Part shown: one piece after another, positions 17,409-28,165 of the stretch
Position numbering within the stretch: the stretch's first letter is position 1
Layout: each line of letters begins with the position of its first letter
Origin: Deltaproteobacteria bacterium
GTDB taxonomy: Bacteria > Myxococcota_A > UBA796 > GCA-2862545
Direction of reading: 5' to 3'
Assembly (NCBI GenBank): GCA_006226595.1
Contig: SBGP01000056.1
Span: 1 to 64,000 of the forward strand
Length of the DNA: 64,000 bases
Notes under the pieces: generated by a model
Databases searched by the model: none
Told to the model about the DNA's origin: nothing
Seen by the model: the letters and a program-made list of their open reading frames with translations, nothing else
Position numbers and translations under genes: made by a program

Positions 17409-18402
17409 CGAACGGGCGAATCGAGGACATGCGCGTGTGGATGACCCGGGTCGGCGTGGACGCGATGTCGTGCTGCAAGAAGCTCAGGATGAGCTGGATG
17501 CCGAGCAGCACGGGCAGCGCCGCGAGCATGACCGTGCCGGCGGTGGACGCGTTCTCGGTCTGCAGCGCGACGCTCCACCGGGCGATGCCGAACAGCGAGC
17601 CGAACACGACCATGCCGAGGCCAGCCACGAGGTTCACGCTGGCCGGGCTGAAGTTGCGCAGGAAGTAGTTGAAGCCCAGGCGCTTCACGAAGTTCCGCGC
17701 GTGCAGGCCCGGGAAGGTCATCAGCGCCTGCATCTCGGAGAGGTGGCTCTCTTCGTCCCCGTACACCGCGACCAGCGGGATCTCGACGACGCGCGCGCGC
17801 AGCACGGCGAGCTGGTAGAGCATGTCCGACTCGAAGAAGTAGCGCTTGTGCACGCGATCCGCGGGGATCTCGCGGGCGACCTGGGCCTCGATGGCGGTGT
17901 AGCCGTTGGTCGGGTCGAAGAGGTCCCAGTACCCGGTCGAGAGCTTGGTGAGGAAGGACAGCCCGGCATTGCCCACGAGCCGCAGCATCGGCATCGCGCG
18001 GATGGTGCGGCCGGAGAAGAAGCGGTTGCCCTTCACGTAGTCGGCTTCGTGGTCGAGGATGGGGCGCACCAGGTCGGGGCCCACGCGGGGGTCCATCTGC
18101 CCGTCCCCGTCCATCTTCACGAGCACGTCGGCGCCGTCGGCGATGGCCGCGGCATAGCCGGTGAGCGTCGCCGCGCCTACGCCGCCATTGGCCTCGCGGC
18201 GCACCACGGTCACGCGCGGGTCGTCGATCTCCGCCTCGATGAAGTCGCCGGAGCCCTCGGGACAGCAGTCGTCCACGCAGTAGATGCGCTGGGCCCAGTC
18301 GCCGATGCCGTCGACCACGCCGACGATGGCGTGCTTCACCCGGTAGCAGGGAATGACCACCGCGACGACGGGGGCTTCGATCTTGGTCAGCGCAGTGTCC
18401 AG
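17401..18402 (-). CDS. Family 2 glycosyltransferase, polyprenyl-phosphate type (start uncertain)
   Basis: A GT-A-fold inverting glycosyltransferase with two C-terminal membrane helices (about 250-320), as in dolichyl-phosphate-mannose and undecaprenyl-glucosyl synthases. The first strand reads A-V-V-I-P-C-Y-R-V, then V-D-D-C-C and K-M-D-G-D-G-Q-M-D-P, the metal-binding DxD. No ATG, GTG or TTG lies near the expected start. A CTG at 18402 has GGAG six bases upstream and gives 333 aa; a GTG at 18360 (319 aa) starts at the edge of strand one without a ribosome site. It lies 68 nt downstream of the RamB-like regulator and overlaps the sulfotransferase. Confidence 0.83.
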   Translation of the reverse strand: MDTALTKIEAPVVAVVIPCYRVKHAIVGVVDGIGDWAQRIYCVDDCCPEGSGDFIEAEIDDPRVTVVRREANGGVGAATLTGYAAAIADGADVLVKMDGDGQMDPRVGPDLVRPILDHEADYVKGNRFFSGRTIRAMPMLRLVGNAGLSFLTKLSTGYWDLFDPTNGYTAIEAQVAREIPADRVHKRYFFESDMLYQLAVLRARVVEIPLVAVYGDEESHLSEMQALMTFPGLHARNFVKRLGFNYFLRNFSPASVNLVAGLGMVVFGSLFGIARWSVALQTENASTAGTVMLAALPVLLGIQLILSFLQHDIASTPTRVIHTRMSSIRPFDG

Positions 18403-18470
18403 GAGCGTCTCCGCCGCGGATGGTAGCCCGCTCGCCGCAGATCGCCTACCGATGCGCGGGCGCGACGCCC

Positions 18471-19910
18471 CTAGTCCTCGCTCGGCACCGCGTAGAACGA
18501 GAGGGCCCGGAGGTTCTCGTCCACGGACACGCCCTGCTCGACGCTGGGCATCACGCGTTCCGCGCACAGCGGACGCGCGCAGAGCCGGCAGGTGACGCCG
18601 ACGGGCACCGCGCGATCGGCGTTGTCGAGGTCGACGCCGGCGCTGTACACGAGCTCGGGCGCGTACTCCACGGGGCAGCCGAGCTCGATGATGTGCAGCG
18701 CGTGGCTCTGGTGGTAGCCAGCCTCGCCCTTGCGAAGCGTGCGGGCGATCGAGAAGTAGCGCTCGCCGCCGGGCATCTCGGAGACCTGGACGCGGATGTC
18801 GCCCGAGGAGCGCAGGGCGCCGAACACGTTCCACTTCGGGCACAGGCCGGAGTAGCGCGCGAAGCGGATGCCGCTGGCGGCGAACTTCTTGCTGATGTTG
18901 CCGGCGACGTCGGTACGCACGAGGTGGAACGGCACGCCCGTGGCGCCCGCCCGCTGCATCGTGGTCAGGCGGTGGCACACCTGCTCGAAGCTCACGCGGA
19001 AGCGGTGGCCGAGCAGCTCGATGTCGTAGCGCATGCTCCGCGCCGCCTCGAGGAACGGCTGGTAGGGCATGAGCACCGCGCCCGCGAAGTAGTTGGCGAG
19101 GGCGACGCGTGCGAGCTGGCGAGAGTCGTCCGAGGTCAGGCGCGGATCCGAGGACAGTCGATCCAGCAGGTCGTGCTGGGTGAGCAGCCCGATCATGTGT
19201 GCGAGCTGGAAGTGGCGAGAGCGCGGCGGAAGCACCTCGGAGATCTCGAGGACGCGGCGCTCGGGGTCGTAGCGACGCACGGTGGCGTTCGGCAGCGCAC
19301 CCGAGTGAAGGAAGCGCACGGTGACGCCCAGATCGTCCTCGAGCACGTTGACCAGCCCGTACTGGAGGGCATTGACCTCGAGTCCCGCGCGTCGCCACAG
19401 GGCTTCGGCCGCGGCCTCGAGCTCCGGGTAGTGGTTGCCGTGGCGCTGCAGCATGTCGCTGACTTCTTCGGAGGGCAGGCCGCCGTGTCCCTCCTCGGCG
19501 GCGAGCAGGCCGGTCTCCACCAGCTTCTCGGCGAGCGCGTCCGCCTTCTCGAGCTGGTGGCGGTAGGCGTCGTACAAGGTGTTCATCGCCTGGGCGATCC
19601 CGGGCAGTCCAGAGACGAACTCGCGCACGTCGCTATTGGCGATCGCGAAGGGCTCGAACAGGTCGTCGCCGAGCACCTCCATGATGTCGCTGAGAAGCCT
19701 GGCATCGTCATCTTCGGCGAGCTCGGTCAAGTCCAGGGACAGGATCGAGGCGAGCTTGATCAGCAGGTTCGCCGGCAGCGGGCGCTTGCCGTTCTCGATG
19801 AGGTTCAGGTAGCTCGGGCTCACCCCGAGCTGCTCGGCGAGGCGCTTCTGAGTCCAGCCTTCTCGCCGGCGAAGAACCTTGATTTTCGGCCCAAGCGGGA
19901 TGTTGGCCAT
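18471..19910 (-). CDS. RamB/ScfR-family regulator (XRE domain + degenerate ImmA/IrrE-like domain)
   Basis: A 479-aa regulator. Residues 8-65 are an XRE helix-turn-helix (W-T-Q-K-R-L-A-E-Q-L-G, then N-L-I-E-N-G-K-R). A long central region follows with the fold of the ImmA/IrrE group, but the metal motif is reduced to Q-L-A-H-M-I-G, so proteolysis is unlikely. The C-terminus is the short-chain-fatty-acyl regulator domain, ending in a Cys cluster (C-R-L-C-A-R-P-L-C). This architecture is that of RamB and MccR/ScfR proteins, which control acetate, propionyl-CoA or glyoxylate metabolism. It is divergent from aceB-aceA, exactly the genes RamB controls in corynebacteria, so regulation of the glyoxylate shunt is strongly implied. 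Confidence 0.92.
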   Translation of the reverse strand: MANIPLGPKIKVLRRREGWTQKRLAEQLGVSPSYLNLIENGKRPLPANLLIKLASILSLDLTELAEDDDARLLSDIMEVLGDDLFEPFAIANSDVREFVSGLPGIAQAMNTLYDAYRHQLEKADALAEKLVETGLLAAEEGHGGLPSEEVSDMLQRHGNHYPELEAAAEALWRRAGLEVNALQYGLVNVLEDDLGVTVRFLHSGALPNATVRRYDPERRVLEISEVLPPRSRHFQLAHMIGLLTQHDLLDRLSSDPRLTSDDSRQLARVALANYFAGAVLMPYQPFLEAARSMRYDIELLGHRFRVSFEQVCHRLTTMQRAGATGVPFHLVRTDVAGNISKKFAASGIRFARYSGLCPKWNVFGALRSSGDIRVQVSEMPGGERYFSIARTLRKGEAGYHQSHALHIIELGCPVEYAPELVYSAGVDLDNADRAVPVGVTCRLCARPLCAERVMPSVEQGVSVDENLRALSFYAVPSED

Positions 19911-20110
19911 GGCGGAATCTCACTCCGAGCCGGTCTACGGCGATCGATGGAGCAGGGTCAGTCAGGTGACGTAATTTACTCCATTGACAGATTGACTGCT
20001 ACACAGTGCAAGTCCTTTTCAAGGCTAACACCCTGACAGCAGCGGCATCGTTGCATCGAGCTCCGAGACCAGTGAATCTTTGACGAGACACTGAATCGGA
20101 GTTCACTCTC
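19911..20110. promoter_or_regulatory. Divergent ramB-like/aceB control region
   Basis: This 200-nt gap is AT-richer than its flanks. It has two TTGAC elements eight bases apart (19984 and 19992) and a short dyad CCTT-TTC-AAGG (20014-20024), but no convincing -10 box and no match to the corynebacterial RamB site that I can defend. GGAG precedes the aceB ATG at nine bases. Confidence 0.45.
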
Positions 20111-21721
<1,611 letters not shown>

Positions 21722-21725
21722 GCCC

Positions 21726-22988
21726 ATGTCCGTCGCACTCGACCAGCTCGCCGATCTCCACGCCCGTCGCTTCGAGGGCATCACCCGGCCGTACTCCCAG
21801 GAGGAGGTCGAAAAGCTCCGTGGCTCGGTGAAGATCGAGCATACGCTCGCCACCATGGGCGCCCGCCGCCTGTGGGAACTCCTCCACACCGAGGACTACA
21901 TCAACGCCCTCGGCGCGCTGACCGGCAACCAGGCCGTGCAGCAGGTGCGCGCCGGACTCAAGGCCATCTACCTCTCCGGGTGGCAGGTCGCGGCCGACGC
22001 CAACATGGCCGGCCAGATGTACCCCGACCAGTCGCTGTACCCGGCCAACTCCGTGCCGATGGTCGTGAAGAAGATCAACCAGGCGCTGCAGCGCGCCGAC
22101 CAGGTCGAGCACTCCGAGGGTGGGGCCCAGCGCTACTGGTTCGCGCCCATCGTCGCCGACGCCGAGGCCGGCTTCGGTGGCCCGCTCAACGCCTACGAGC
22201 TGATGAAGGGCATGATCGAGGCGGGCGCCTCGGGCGTGCACTTCGAGGATCAGGTCGCGGCCGAGAAGAAGTGTGGCCACCTCGGTGGCAAGGTGCTCGT
22301 GCCGACCTCGCAGTTCGTGAAGACCCTCATCGCCGCACGCCTCGCCGCCGACGTCATGGGCGTCCCGACGCTGCTCATCGCGCGCACCGACGCGAACGCC
22401 GCGAAGCTGCTCATGAGCGACATCGACGAGCGCGACCACGAGTTCATGACCGGTGAGCGCACGCCCGAGGGCTTCTACCGGACCACCGGCGGCCTCGACC
22501 AGGCCATCGCTCGCGGCCTCGCCTACGCGCCGTACGCGGACCTCGTGTGGTGCGAGACCGGCAAGCCGAACCTCGAGGAGGCCCGCCGCTTCGCCGAGGC
22601 CATCCACGCCGAGTTCCCCGGCAAGATGCTCGCCTACAACTGCAGCCCGTCCTTCAACTGGAAGAAGTACCTCTCCGACGAGGAGATCGCGACGTTCCAG
22701 GTGGAGCTCGGCAAGATGGGGTACAAGTTCCAGTTCGTGACGCTGGCCGGCTTCCACAGCCTGAACCACAGCATGTTCCAGCTCGCCAAGGGCTACAAGG
22801 AGCGCGGCATGGCGGCGTACTCCGAGCTGCAGGAGGCCGAGTTCGCCGCCGAGGTCGACGGCTACACCGCGACCCGCCACCAGCGCGAGGTCGGCACCGG
22901 CTACTTCGACGAGGTCAAGAACACCATCATGGGCGGCGAGGCCAGCACCCTCGCGCTCAAGGGCTCGACCGAGGCCGAGCAGTTCTGA
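21726..22988 (+). CDS. aceA: Isocitrate lyase
   Basis: A 420-aa enzyme cleaving isocitrate to glyoxylate and succinate. The active-site signature [11 protein letters not shown] is at 181-191 with catalytic Cys183. Further family marks are [10 protein letters not shown] near 85 and [10 protein letters not shown] near 310. Length is normal for the short bacterial isocitrate lyase. The neighbouring methylisocitrate lyase subfamily has a different loop (KRCGH), which argues for true isocitrate lyase. It is the second gene of the aceBA operon and is followed by a strong terminator hairpin. Confidence 0.98.
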   Translation: MSVALDQLADLHARRFEGITRPYSQEEVEKLRGSVKIEHTLATMGARRLWELLHTEDYINALGALTGNQAVQQVRAGLKAIYLSGWQVAADANMAGQMYPDQSLYPANSVPMVVKKINQALQRADQVEHSEGGAQRYWFAPIVADAEAGFGGPLNAYELMKGMIEAGASGVHFEDQVAAEKKCGHLGGKVLVPTSQFVKTLIAARLAADVMGVPTLLIARTDANAAKLLMSDIDERDHEFMTGERTPEGFYRTTGGLDQAIARGLAYAPYADLVWCETGKPNLEEARRFAEAIHAEFPGKMLAYNCSPSFNWKKYLSDEEIATFQVELGKMGYKFQFVTLAGFHSLNHSMFQLAKGYKERGMAAYSELQEAEFAAEVDGYTATRHQREVGTGYFDEVKNTIMGGEASTLALKGSTEAEQF

Positions 22989-23014
22989 TGCCCTAGGGAT
23001 CCGCTGGCAGGATC

Positions 23015-23046
23015 GAAGCCCTCGGCCCACACGGGTCGGGGGCTTC
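23015..23046. terminator. Terminator hairpin after aceA
   Basis: A 14-bp stem (GAAGCCCTCGGCCC paired with GGGTCGGGGGCTTC, two wobbles) with an ACAC loop lies in the gap between the convergent aceA and lipoprotein genes. There is no T-run, so it may rely on stem strength or Rho. Confidence 0.72.
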
Positions 23047-23051
23047 CTCGC

Positions 23052-24362
23052 TCAGGGCAACACGTGCCAGCTGATGCGGCTCACCTGCTCGGTGGAGCAG
23101 CGAACCAGGGTGAACAGTGCCTGGCCATCGGGGGACCACCCCAAGCGCTCCCCGGACGAGAAGCAGTCTTCTCGCGAAGCACTACCCGAGAACACCTCGT
23201 CACCATCGACGCCGAGCACGTGAACCGCGCCGCCGTAGCCCAGCGCGGCGAGCCGTCCACCATCCGGCGAGAACCCGAGAACCACCGGAGACCCGGAGAA
23301 GGACCACGACGTCCGCGAGTTCTGGAGGTTGGTGGGGTGGTAGCCGAGCTCGCCGTCGTCGGCGCCCACCACGGCGAGCCACCGCTGGTCGGGCGACAGC
23401 GCCATGGACTCGACCGAGAGCATGGGCATGGCCGGGTTCTCTTCGAGCAGCGTGGCCGCGGCCCCGTCGAGGTTCAGCCCCCAGCGCTGGATGACCGGAC
23501 CACGCATGTTGAGCAGCACCTGGCCGCGCCGCGGGTCGTAGGCGAGCTGCTCGACCGCGCCGTTGGGCACGTCGATCGCGAGCGTGTCGACCGTCATCGC
23601 CTCCCCATCGAGGATGCCGAGGGCCGGGGCCACGCCGGTGTCGTCCGTGAGGAACACCAGTCGCCCGTCCCCTGCCCAGGCCATGTCGACCACGGACCCA
23701 CCGGTGCTCGCCGTGGTCACCTGCGCCGTCGCCAGGTCGTAGCGGTAGACCAGGTCCTCGAGGGTGGACCAGGCGAAGAGCCTTCCGTGGAGCGGGTCCA
23801 CCACGAGGCCCGCCAGTCGGTCGCCGGCCGTGAACTCGCCCAGATCCACACCCGCCGCCACGTCCCGCCACACCACACGGTTGTTGGCCCAGTCGAGGTA
23901 GGCCACCTGGTCCGCACACACCGGGACCATGGCCGTGACCTGCCCCAGGTCGAGGTTTCCCGAGCTCGTCAGCGCCGCCGGTGCGCGGCAGAAGCCGGCA
24001 TCCGGGTCACACGCATCCCCGAGTCCGTCGCCGTCGCTGTCCACCTGGTCGGGGTTGGCGAAGCGGAAGCAGTTGTCCTGCCAGTCGCAGACGCCGTCGC
24101 GGTCGCTGTCGGCTCCCGCGCAGTCCTCACAGGCGTCGGGCACACCATCGCCGTCACCGTCGACCGCATCGTCCTCGCCGGGACACAGGTCGCAGTCATC
24201 GTTCACCCCGTCGCCATCGCTGTCGGCCACGGGGTCATCGGAGTAGGGGCAAGCGCAGAGCACCGGATCGGTACAAGGCTGCTCCTCCCCGCTGTCGTCC
24301 TGGAGCGTGCCCGGGCCGCCGCAGCCGAGCAGGGCCAGTGCGGCGAGCGCGTGAAGTCGCAT
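23052..24362 (-). CDS. Lipoprotein with thrombospondin-type-3-like repeats and a beta-propeller-like domain
   Basis: A 436-aa exported lipoprotein. The ATG at 24362 has GGAGG seven bases upstream and opens a signal peptide ending in L-L-G-C. Residues about 40-125 hold four Cys-bracketed Asp-rich loops such as D-S-D-G-D-G-V-N-D-D-C-D, the calcium-binding thrombospondin-type-3 pattern. The remaining 300 residues show repeated W-x-x-D or D-G-R-L-V-F strands, consistent with a WD40-like or lactonase-like beta-propeller. Such proteins sit on the outer membrane or cell surface. No operon partner is evident; it converges with aceA. The ligand is unknown. Confidence 0.85.
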   Translation of the reverse strand: MRLHALAALALLGCGGPGTLQDDSGEEQPCTDPVLCACPYSDDPVADSDGDGVNDDCDLCPGEDDAVDGDGDGVPDACEDCAGADSDRDGVCDWQDNCFRFANPDQVDSDGDGLGDACDPDAGFCRAPAALTSSGNLDLGQVTAMVPVCADQVAYLDWANNRVVWRDVAAGVDLGEFTAGDRLAGLVVDPLHGRLFAWSTLEDLVYRYDLATAQVTTASTGGSVVDMAWAGDGRLVFLTDDTGVAPALGILDGEAMTVDTLAIDVPNGAVEQLAYDPRRGQVLLNMRGPVIQRWGLNLDGAAATLLEENPAMPMLSVESMALSPDQRWLAVVGADDGELGYHPTNLQNSRTSWSFSGSPVVLGFSPDGGRLAALGYGGAVHVLGVDGDEVFSGSASREDCFSSGERLGWSPDGQALFTLVRCSTEQVSRISWHVLP

Positions 24363-24457
24363 GGTCAAACCTCCGAGCGCGCACCATGGTGCGCAAGGAC
24401 CCGGCTGGCAAGCGGCGATCTGCGAAGCCCGCCGCCACCCGGGTTCAGCGGGTGGAC

Positions 24458-24577
24458 GTGCCAGGCGTCATCCCCGGCGCGGTGGCAGGCGTCATCCCCA
24501 GCGCGGTGCCAGGCGTCATCCCCAGCACGGTGCCAGGCGTCATCCCCAGCACGGTGCCAGGCGTCATCCCCCGGCAA
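24458..24577. repeat. 24-bp tandem direct repeat, four units plus a partial fifth
   Basis: Units of the form GTGCCAGGCGTCATCCCCAG + CACG start at 24458, 24482, 24506, 24530 and 24554. Units 3 and 4 are identical, units 1 and 2 differ at one to three positions, and the fifth diverges after about 18 bases. There are no spacers, so this is not a CRISPR. It lies in the 271-nt gap between the TSP3-like lipoprotein and flippase genes, in their upstream and downstream regions respectively. All frames across it look non-coding. Confidence 0.9.
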
Positions 24578-24633
24578 CCCGCCAGGGGGAAGGCAGTACG
24601 CGGCCTGGGGGACGGCACGTCCCCCGCCTGGCG

Positions 24634-26082
24634 CTACCCGAAGCGCTTCGCGACCACCGCGCGCACCGAGTACACCAGGTCGCGGTAATCCAGGACGAGC
24701 AGCCCACCCGCGAAGGCAAGCCCAAGACCGATGCGTGAGGGCAGCGACGCTCCCGCACCCGCCTGCAGCACCGCGAACACCATCGCGAAGAGCACCACCG
24801 CGCGCACGTACTTGAACGGCACCGGACGCGCGAAGCGCGCCACCACCGCCGTGATCAACGCCGTGATCGCCCACGAGCAGCTCGTCGCCCACGCCGCTCC
24901 CGCCATGCCGTGCTCTGGGATCCACAGCGCGTTGAGCCAGCCATTGAGCAGGGCCGCGGGGATCGACACCGCCGCGACCCACTTCGCGAAGGCCTTGTTC
25001 GCGGTGAGCACCGTGAGGGCCACGGTGTAGTAGCTGCGAGCCAGCGCGCCGAGGGCGAGCACGGGCACCACACCCGCCGCCAGACTCCAGTCCGTGCCGC
25101 TGAACAACCCGGCAAGCCACACGAACTCCGGCGCCAGCAGTCCCACGCCCACCGCGCCGCAGGCGACGACGGAGACACTGAAGAACGACAGACGACGCAC
25201 CTGGCCCCAGCCACGCGTCTCCCGGTCGCGGTCGGCCTTGAGGAACAGCGGAGCCCAGGCCGTCTGCATGCCGGCGGCGAGCATGAACACCGCCGACGCG
25301 AGGTTCGCTCCGAGCGCGTAGATACCGGCAGTGCCGAGACCATGCGCGTCGTTCGCCGCGAGCAACACCTGGTCCGTGGCGACGAGCACCACCGTCGCGA
25401 CCATGTGCGGCACGAAGGCGACGCCGTAGCGCAGGCTCTCGCCGAGCTCGGGCCGATGCAGCGCGGGACGTCGACGACCCAGGGTCGCGCGCAGTCCCAG
25501 AGCGGCCACCGACGCGAAGGACAAGCCCATCGCGAGGAGGATGCCCACCGCGCCGAGCTCGAGCCCGACTACGAACACGAGCACACCGACGAGCAGGAAG
25601 CCCCACCGCGCGATCGACAGACGGGTGTGCTCCGCCGCGCGATGCTCGCTCTGCAGCCAGGTGAGCGAGAGGTTGAACAGCGCGCGGGTGGTCACCATCA
25701 GCAGGCCCGCGACGCCGAGAGGCCACAGCGGGAGCCCGATCCACTCGTCGAGCCAGGGCCACGCGAACGCCGCCCCCGCCGTCACCACCAGCGACCAGCC
25801 CGCGACCCACGCAACCGCCGTCTCGAGCAGCCGGTAGCGGTCCTTCGCGTCCACCGAGAGCCTGAGCAGCGAGTGTGTCTGGCCGAGCACCGCGAGCGGC
25901 ACGAGCACCGCGATGGTCCGCGACACGATGCTGTACCCGCCGTACTCTTCGGCGGTGAGCACCGCCGTGTACAGCGGAAGCAGCAGGAAGTTGCCCGCCC
26001 GCATCACGAACATGCCGGCCGTGTACAGCCCGCCCTCGCGGAACAGGCGCAGTCCCGCCGATCCCGGCTTGTCCTCCGTCAC
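24634..26082 (-). CDS. Polysaccharide flippase (Wzx-like, MATE/MVF superfamily)
   Basis: A 482-aa inner-membrane protein with about twelve to fourteen hydrophobic helices. It follows the oligosaccharide flippase pattern: an early F-R-E-G-G-L-Y-T-A-G-M-F helix, then L-L-P-L-Y-T-A-V-L-T-A-E-E-Y-G-G-Y, the typical first-loop motif. It probably moves undecaprenyl-linked glycan units to the periplasm. The GTG overlaps the stop of the upstream glycosyltransferase (GTGA), and it is the last gene of a three-gene operon with that enzyme and a DUF354 protein. A Wzy-type polymerase is not obvious, although the divergent operon encodes a large polytopic protein. Confidence 0.87.
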   Translation of the reverse strand: MTEDKPGSAGLRLFREGGLYTAGMFVMRAGNFLLLPLYTAVLTAEEYGGYSIVSRTIAVLVPLAVLGQTHSLLRLSVDAKDRYRLLETAVAWVAGWSLVVTAGAAFAWPWLDEWIGLPLWPLGVAGLLMVTTRALFNLSLTWLQSEHRAAEHTRLSIARWGFLLVGVLVFVVGLELGAVGILLAMGLSFASVAALGLRATLGRRRPALHRPELGESLRYGVAFVPHMVATVVLVATDQVLLAANDAHGLGTAGIYALGANLASAVFMLAAGMQTAWAPLFLKADRDRETRGWGQVRRLSFFSVSVVACGAVGVGLLAPEFVWLAGLFSGTDWSLAAGVVPVLALGALARSYYTVALTVLTANKAFAKWVAAVSIPAALLNGWLNALWIPEHGMAGAAWATSCSWAITALITAVVARFARPVPFKYVRAVVLFAMVFAVLQAGAGASLPSRIGLGLAFAGGLLVLDYRDLVYSVRAVVAKRFG

Positions 26083-26990
26083 AGCGCGCCCTCGAGCTCG
26101 GCGTCCGCGACGCGCCGTGCCGCCAGGTAGCGATGCGGGTTGGGCCGTCCCAGGCGCCCCTTCACGCTGGCCCACCACTCCCGCGGCCGCTGCTCGCGGT
26201 AGTAGGCCCGGACGTCCGCATCCGCGATGCGCTCCCCTCCCCGCTCGTCGAGGTAGCCGCGGAGCAGCGCCCTCGCCTCGGTGGCGCGACCGCCCGCGGT
26301 GATGCCGGCTGCTCGCACGAGGACCTGCCAGCCAGGTTGCCCGAGGTTCCACGCCCGTCGCCCGCGACTCGCCCAGCCGCTCTCGTCCGCCTCGCGGCTG
26401 TCCGTCGGCCGCACGCTGGCCGCGAGCAGCTCGGGAAGCAACTGGACCCGATACCCGCGAAGCCGCGCCTGCACCGTCATCACCGAGTCCCAGGCCCGCG
26501 AGCGCGCAAAGCCGCCCACCGCGCGGAACACCTCGCCGCTCACCAGCCGAAGCCCGCCACGGGGCAGGTCCACGCGCTGGCCGGGCTCGACCCGCCACTG
26601 GCCCTGGTCCTCGCTGCACAGCGCCCCGGAGGCGATGCCGGGGGCCACGTCGAGAACCGCGGCGAGTCGCGCGAAGTAGTCCGGTCCCACGCGAATGTCT
26701 GCATCGAGGATGCCGATGTAGTCGACGCCATCGAGGTCCCCGGCGGCGCGCTGCCCGGCCTGCAGCACCTCGGCGATGCGAAAGCCCATGTAGCCGCCGC
26801 GCGTGCCGGACGGGACCACCTCGATCGGCAGGTCTCCGGCCGCGTCGAGGAAGGCCTGGCCCGTGCCGTCCGTCGAGCGGTCGTCGATGACCACCCACCG
26901 ATCCGGGCGCAGCCGGCTCTCGCGCACGCAGCGGACCAGACCCTCGACGTTGTCGCGCTCGTTGTGGGCCGGGGTGAACAGCAGGAACAT
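26079..26990 (-). CDS. Family 2 glycosyltransferase
   Basis: A 303-aa GT-A-fold glycosyltransferase. The start F-L-L-F-T-P-A-H-N-E-R-D-N-V-E is the first family strand, followed by V-I-D-D-R-S-T-D-G-T and the DxD segment I-L-D-A-D-I-R-V-G-P. A later A-W-D-S-V-M-T segment gives the catalytic-base region. There are no membrane helices, so it acts at the inner face of the membrane on a lipid-linked acceptor. Its ATG overlaps the stop of the DUF354 gene (TGATG), and its own stop overlaps the flippase start, so translation is coupled through all three genes. Confidence 0.9.
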   Translation of the reverse strand: MFLLFTPAHNERDNVEGLVRCVRESRLRPDRWVVIDDRSTDGTGQAFLDAAGDLPIEVVPSGTRGGYMGFRIAEVLQAGQRAAGDLDGVDYIGILDADIRVGPDYFARLAAVLDVAPGIASGALCSEDQGQWRVEPGQRVDLPRGGLRLVSGEVFRAVGGFARSRAWDSVMTVQARLRGYRVQLLPELLAASVRPTDSREADESGWASRGRRAWNLGQPGWQVLVRAAGITAGGRATEARALLRGYLDERGGERIADADVRAYYREQRPREWWASVKGRLGRPNPHRYLAARRVADAELEGAL

Positions 26991-28018
26991 CAGCGGGCGT
27001 AGCTCTCGGCGAGCTCGACCATCCACGCGGTGACGTCGATGTTGTCCTCGACCAGGGCCTTGCCGCGGGCCACGCCGTCGGCCTTCAGGTCGGCCAGCGC
27101 GAGCAGTTCGTCGAGCCGCGCGAGCACCGCCTCTCCCTGGGTGTGGTCGAAGCAGTGCACGTTGCCGTAGCGCGCCTCCTGCTCGGTGTTCACGCCGCGC
27201 CCGGTCTTCGACACGAAGAACGCGTGGGTCCCCAGACAGGCCGCCTCCGACGCCATGGTCGACGACTCGCCGACGAGCAGGGTCGCGGCGGCGAGCACGT
27301 GGTGGATGTCGTGCACGTCGATGGCCAGGCGGTATGGCTCGAACTCGGCGGGCAGCGGGCTCTCGGAGGTGATCACCACCCGCCCCCGCTCGGACAGGCG
27401 GCGAACCAGCTCGCGCTTCACGTCCACCGAAAGCCCCGCCTCGCCGACGTCGTGAATCGACTCCCACGCGACGAAGCGCAGCACGAACAGGGGCTCGTCG
27501 CCGAGGCCGTAGCCGCGCACGACCCGCTCGTCCGGCGTGAACCAGTTCGGGTGCAGGTACGCCAGCTCGTGGTAGCCGCGGTAGCGCCGGTGGTTCGGCC
27601 CCGCGTCCTCGGTGTACGCCTCGGGCGTGCAGTACTGGTCGGCGAGCCGGTAGACCATGCGATTCACGCTCTTCGCCGACTCGTTGTCGTAGAAAGCCAC
27701 CGCCGGCGTGCGCAGCGGCTTGCTCGCGAGCGCGATGACCGGCGCCATGATGCCCATCATCACGTCGGGCTGGAAGCGACGCGCCTCGCGTACGAAGCGC
27801 GCGGTGCGCACCGCGAGCTCGGCGGCCAGCGACCCGAGGCCGGCGCGCTGCGTGGACAGCCGCACGTGGGGAATGCCGAAGGCATCGAGCAACTCGAGGG
27901 TGCAGTCCTTGTCCCGCGAGGTGACGAGCACCTCGTGCCCACGGGCGAGCATCTCTTCGCGGAAGTGCCGGAAGAAGTGGACGTGCGCGGGATGGAGGAT
28001 GTCGATGGCGACGCGCAT
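26990..28018 (-). CDS. DUF354-family glycosyltransferase-like protein
   Basis: A 342-aa protein of the DUF354 family (PF04007), a GT-B-like fold related to UDP-GlcNAc 2-epimerase and MurG. Typical marks are the start M-R-V-A-I-D-I-L-H-P-A-H-V-H-F-F-R, the central Y-L-H-P-N-W-F-T-P-D, and the C-terminal nucleotide region with L-V-G-E-S-S-T-M-A-S-E-A-A. Members occur in archaeal and bacterial surface-glycan loci; their exact sugar is unknown. It is the first gene of the minus-strand glycan operon and is separated by 147 nt from the divergent glycosyltransferase operon. Confidence 0.88.
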   Translation of the reverse strand: MRVAIDILHPAHVHFFRHFREEMLARGHEVLVTSRDKDCTLELLDAFGIPHVRLSTQRAGLGSLAAELAVRTARFVREARRFQPDVMMGIMAPVIALASKPLRTPAVAFYDNESAKSVNRMVYRLADQYCTPEAYTEDAGPNHRRYRGYHELAYLHPNWFTPDERVVRGYGLGDEPLFVLRFVAWESIHDVGEAGLSVDVKRELVRRLSERGRVVITSESPLPAEFEPYRLAIDVHDIHHVLAAATLLVGESSTMASEAACLGTHAFFVSKTGRGVNTEQEARYGNVHCFDHTQGEAVLARLDELLALADLKADGVARGKALVEDNIDVTAWMVELAESYAR

Positions 28019-28165
28019 GGGGCGGTGGATATCGCTGGGATGCAGCGCCGTCGACGCGATGTCCGGCTTCGGGGTTTGTCGGCTTGCAGCGGGCCGTCCT
28101 CCGTCGAGCACATGCCCCATCGGATCCGACGGGATAACCGGGCCCCACTGCGCGAAGGACCCGGC

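Noticed and set aside
18471-19910. Active ImmA/IrrE peptidase
   Set aside because: The HExxH motif is degenerate (A-H-M-I-G), as usual in ScfR/RamB regulators, so only a sensory role is likely.
19984-20012. Sigma70 promoter for aceB starting with TTGACA
   Set aside because: No acceptable -10 hexamer lies 16-18 bp downstream of either TTGAC element.
24458-24577. CRISPR or protein-coding repeat
   Set aside because: There are no spacers between units. The minus-strand frame that repeats G-D-D-A-W-H-R-A has no plausible start, ribosome site or folded domain around it.
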